Shown here: one piece after another, positions 61,351 through 64,000 of the stretch | Position numbering within the stretch: the first letter of the stretch is position 1 | How the letters are laid out: every line of letters starts with the position of its first letter | Assembly: GCA_902796905.1 (NCBI GenBank) | Contig: CADBQU010000019.1 | Span: 1 to 64,000 of the forward strand | Length of the DNA stretch: 64,000 nt | Source: Oscillospiraceae bacterium | GTDB lineage: Bacteria > Bacillota > Clostridia > Oscillospirales > Acutalibacteraceae | Direction of reading: 5' to 3' | The notes under the pieces: generated by a model | The model's database searches: none | Told to the model about the DNA's origin: nothing | What the model saw: only the letters and a program-made list of their open reading frames with translations | Translations under genes and position numbers: made by a program

Positions 61351-61379
61351 TTGACATTCATTTTACCGTATTGTAAAAT
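61351..61379 (+). promoter_or_regulatory. promoter of pyrH-frr-uppS
   Basis: TTGACA (61351-61356), 17-bp spacer, TAAAAT (61374-61379), about 75 bp before pyrH. Confidence 0.78.
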
Positions 61380-61454
61380 AAAAATGTTAATATATTTATT
61401 AATATATTTATTTTAAAAATTTTTAAATAATTATTTTATTTTAAGGAGAAAATT

Positions 61455-62159
61455 ATGGAACCGGTATATAAAAAAGTATTGTTAAAATTATCAGGAGAAG
61501 CTTTGGCGGCCGGAAAAGGTTTCGGTTTGGATTTTGACAAGGTTTTGGAAGTTTGCAAAAGCGTAAAAGAAGTAGTTGATATGGGGGTAGAAGTAGCTAT
61601 TGTTGTAGGCGGCGGAAACTTCTGGAGAGGCAGAGAAGGCGGAGGAATGGACCGCACCAGGGCCGACCATATGGGTATGTTGGCTACCGTTATTAATTCT
61701 TTGGCTTTGGCAGACGCTTTAGAACAGCTTGACGTTCCGGTAAGGGTTCAAACAGCTATTGAAATGAAAGAAATAGCGGAAAAATATATAAGGAATAAAG
61801 CCGTAAGACATTTGGAAAAAGGCAGAGTTGTTATTTTTGGATGCGGAACGGGAAATCCTTTCTTTACTACAGATACCGCAGCCGCTTTAAGAGCCGCCGA
61901 AATAGACGCGGACGTTATTTTTAAAGCCACAAATGTTGACGGTGTTTACGACAGCGATCCCAAGATAAACAAAAATGCCAAAAAGTTTGATGAGCTTAGT
62001 TTTATAGACGTTTTAAACAAAGGCTTACACGTTATGGACAGCACCGCCGCTTCTTTATGTATGGACAATAATATTCCTATACTGGTATTTAATTTAAACG
62101 ACCCGAATAATATTGTAAAAGCGGTTAAAGGCGAAAAGAACGGAACTATTGTAAAATAA
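61455..62159 (+). CDS. pyrH: UMP kinase PyrH
   Basis: 234 residues. Amino acid kinase fold: [10 protein letters not shown] start, [13 protein letters not shown] and [19 protein letters not shown] (ATP/UMP site). Makes UDP from UMP. rpsB-tsf, which usually precede it, are absent, so this cluster begins at pyrH with its own promoter. Confidence 0.97.
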   Translation: MEPVYKKVLLKLSGEALAAGKGFGLDFDKVLEVCKSVKEVVDMGVEVAIVVGGGNFWRGREGGGMDRTRADHMGMLATVINSLALADALEQLDVPVRVQTAIEMKEIAEKYIRNKAVRHLEKGRVVIFGCGTGNPFFTTDTAAALRAAEIDADVIFKATNVDGVYDSDPKINKNAKKFDELSFIDVLNKGLHVMDSTAASLCMDNNIPILVFNLNDPNNIVKAVKGEKNGTIVK

Positions 62160-62339
62160 AAAAATCAGTTTTTTAAAATTTAAAGTTTTTTAAAAAATAT
62201 ACAAAATTAAAAAAACTTTAAAGAGTATAATAAAAATAAAAACAAAAACAAAAAGCCTAATATTAATAACATTTCAAAGAAATAACAAATAAAAATAAGA
62301 TAAAAACACCTAAAAGCAATAAGTATTAAGGAGAAAAAT

Positions 62340-62894
62340 ATGGAAGAATTACTTTTAGAATTAGAAGAAAAAATGGAAAAAACCATGGCGGCTCTCGACA
62401 GAGATTATCAGGCTATAAGAGCCGGAAGGGCAAACCCTAAGGTTTTAGACAGAATAACGGTTGATTACTACGGTACTCTCACGCCCATTCAGCAAATGGC
62501 AGCGGTGTCTGTACCCGAAGGCAGAATTTTACAAATACAGCCTTGGGACGCATCAACTTTAAAAGAAATAGAAAAAGCTATCCAAACATCGGATATAGGC
62601 ATTAATCCTCAAAATGACGGACGTGTTATTCGCTTGATTTTCCCGCAGTTAACCGAAGAACGCAGGAAAGATATTGTTAAAGAAATAAGCAAACGCGCAG
62701 AGGACGCAAAGGTGTCGGTAAGGGCTCACAGAAGAGACGCCGTAGATAAAGCAAAGCTTATGAAAAAGAATTCCGAAATTACGGAAGACGATTTAGCCGG
62801 ATTGGAAAAGAAAATACAGAATGTTACCGATAAATATTGTAAAGAGGCAGATGATTTGGCAAATAAAAAAGAAAAAGAAATTATGGAAATCTAA
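62340..62894 (+). CDS. frr: ribosome recycling factor
   Basis: 184 residues with the typical RAGRANPKVLDRITVDYYG and KKNSEITEDDLAGLEKKIQ. With EF-G it splits post-termination ribosomes. The 180 bp before it are A-rich and show no clear promoter. Confidence 0.97.
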   Translation: MEELLLELEEKMEKTMAALDRDYQAIRAGRANPKVLDRITVDYYGTLTPIQQMAAVSVPEGRILQIQPWDASTLKEIEKAIQTSDIGINPQNDGRVIRLIFPQLTEERRKDIVKEISKRAEDAKVSVRAHRRDAVDKAKLMKKNSEITEDDLAGLEKKIQNVTDKYCKEADDLANKKEKEIMEI

Positions 62895-62978
62895 TCGGGA
62901 ACAAGACTTAAAATATTAGATTTGAATTATAAAAAAATAAAAGTTGCAACTATAAATACAAACGAAGGAAAGAAAATT

Positions 62979-63707
62979 TTGAAAAGCGAAAATTCTTTAA
63001 TTGACCGAAATATAAATATACCGGTTCATATTGCAATTATTATGGACGGTAACGGAAGATGGGCAAAAAAAAGAGCGCTTCCGCGTTCGGCAGGCCATGC
63101 GGCGGGAAGTAAAAATTTTAAAACAATAGCAAGATATTGTAATAAAATAGGTGTTAAATATTTAACCGTGTATGCATTTTCAACCGAAAACTGGAACAGG
63201 CCTAAAGAAGAAGTAGACGCTTTAATGAATCTTTTCAGGGATTATTTAAAAGATACTAAAAAGTTTATTAAAGAAAATATAGCTTTAAAATTTATAGGTA
63301 ACAAAAAGGGTTTGGCTAAAGATATAATTGAGCTTATGGAGCAAGCGGAGTATGACAGCCGCAACGCTACGGGGCTTACGGTAAATTTGGCTATAAATTA
63401 CGGCGGAAGGGACGAAATAACCGAAGCGGTTAAAGAAATAGCCGAATTGGTAAAAAACAACAAAATAAATATAGAAGATATTAATGAGCAAACCATAGAA
63501 AATCATTTGTTTACCAAAAATGTTCCCGACCCGGATTTGGTTATAAGACCAAGCGGAGAATACAGGTCTTCTAACTTTTTGATTTGGCAGTCGGCTTATG
63601 CCGAATATTGGTTTTCGGACATATTATGGCCGGATTTTAAGCCGAGGCATTTAATGAAAGCTATAGAAGATTTTAACAAAAGAAACAGAAGATTCGGAGG
63701 AGTTTAA
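62979..63707 (+). CDS. uppS: undecaprenyl diphosphate synthase
   Basis: 242 residues. cis-Prenyltransferase that makes the C55 carrier for cell wall synthesis. IIMDGNGRWAKKRALPRSAG contains the catalytic Asp; FSTENWNRPKEEV and VIRPSGEYRSSNFLIWQSAY follow. A TTG at 62922 is also in frame (261 residues), but AAGGA before TTG 62979 and the match to family length favour 62979. Overall start remains uncertain. Confidence 0.94.
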   Translation: MKSENSLIDRNINIPVHIAIIMDGNGRWAKKRALPRSAGHAAGSKNFKTIARYCNKIGVKYLTVYAFSTENWNRPKEEVDALMNLFRDYLKDTKKFIKENIALKFIGNKKGLAKDIIELMEQAEYDSRNATGLTVNLAINYGGRDEITEAVKEIAELVKNNKINIEDINEQTIENHLFTKNVPDPDLVIRPSGEYRSSNFLIWQSAYAEYWFSDILWPDFKPRHLMKAIEDFNKRNRRFGGV

Positions 63708-63710
63708 CTA

Positions 63711-64000
63711 ATGAAAACCAGGATAATTTATGGGGGCTTGCTGGGGTTAGGTACGGTTTTACTTTTAATTGTAGGCTCTTTTTTACCCATAGTTTTTAAT
63801 ATGGCGTGCGCCGTACTTGCAGCGTTGGCAATTTACGAACTTCTTAATAATACCGGTTTTTGCAAAAGCGAGCCGTTACTTTATGTAGGTATGGGATATG
63901 CATTTTTATGTTCTTTTTTACGGAACGGACTTATTCCGATAACCACAACCAAAGCGGCGTTTGTATTTATTGCGGTTCAGTTTGTTTTGGCTATTGTTTT
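63711..64000 (+). CDS. cdsA: phosphatidate cytidylyltransferase CdsA (cut by window end)
   Basis: 97 codons are seen. Strong GGAGGAG binding site, then KTRIIYGGLLGLGTVLLLIV and several hydrophobic helices, as at the N-terminus of CdsA. The catalytic C-terminal half lies outside the window. The position three bases after uppS is the standard order. It forms CDP-diacylglycerol for phospholipids. Confidence 0.82.
   Translation, partial: MKTRIIYGGLLGLGTVLLLIVGSFLPIVFNMACAVLAALAIYELLNNTGFCKSEPLLYVGMGYAFLCSFLRNGLIPITTTKAAFVFIAVQFVLAIV

Overview
The window is an AT-rich bacterial chromosome segment, most likely from an uncultured anaerobic Clostridia (Bacillota) lineage. Evidence: the ylxM-ffh-rpsP-khpA / rimM-trmD order, an rpmH-rnpA-yidD-yidC-khpB cluster, pyrH-frr-uppS-cdsA, a glycyl radical enzyme with its activase, formate-THF ligase under a ZTP riboswitch, strong AGGAGG-type ribosome binding sites and frequent TTG starts. 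There is no phage block, rRNA operon or CRISPR array.

Layout. 0-4 kb: end of a structured RNA, then plsY, a diacylglycerol glucosyltransferase and a peptide-binding lipoprotein on the minus strand. 4-8.4 kb: SRP and ribosome maturation genes, then an HPr paralogue with Arg at position 15 (Crh-like). 8.5-10.7 kb: tRNA-Pro, ZTP riboswitch and fhs. 10.8-14.9 kb: a tyrosine recombinase next to a 251-bp segment bounded by a perfect 21-bp inverted repeat, then two GGDEF genes that each carry a single-base frameshift. 15-22 kb: small heat-shock protein, PucR-type regulator, LiaF-like protein, C39-like protease and an ABC exporter. 22.4-28.7 kb: AraC regulator, glycyl radical activase, an atypical glycyl radical enzyme (Cys330-Trp-Glu) and a TIM-barrel hydrolase-like protein. 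28.7-30.7 kb: a small acquired island with inverted ends, a TnpV-like relic, a zinc-ribbon membrane protein and a nucleotidyltransferase-fold protein.

30.8-40.5 kb: one minus-strand aromatic amino acid operon (pheA, aroB, aroC, aroE-aroK fusion, aroQ, aroA, tyrA, DAHP synthase, GNAT) behind a classical attenuator whose 25-codon leader peptide contains YYFYYYF. 40.6-47 kb: HD nucleotidase, GT-C/YfhO membrane pair, rsmE and pth. 47.5-56 kb: mfd, fruK, an unknown gene and the rpmH-to-khpB cluster. 56-59 kb: trkH-trkA. 59-64 kb: trpS, holB, pyrH, frr, uppS and a truncated cdsA.

The most striking feature not explained by genes is a family of nine intergenic elements (A-I), about 75-95 bp each. 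Each is an outer stem enclosing back-to-back hairpins with mostly 3-nt loops. Architecture is conserved while stem sequences differ and are built from recurring words, so pairing rather than sequence appears to be maintained. The aromatic attenuator, the candidate invertible segment beside the recombinase, and the glycyl radical enzyme locus are the other main candidates for follow-up.
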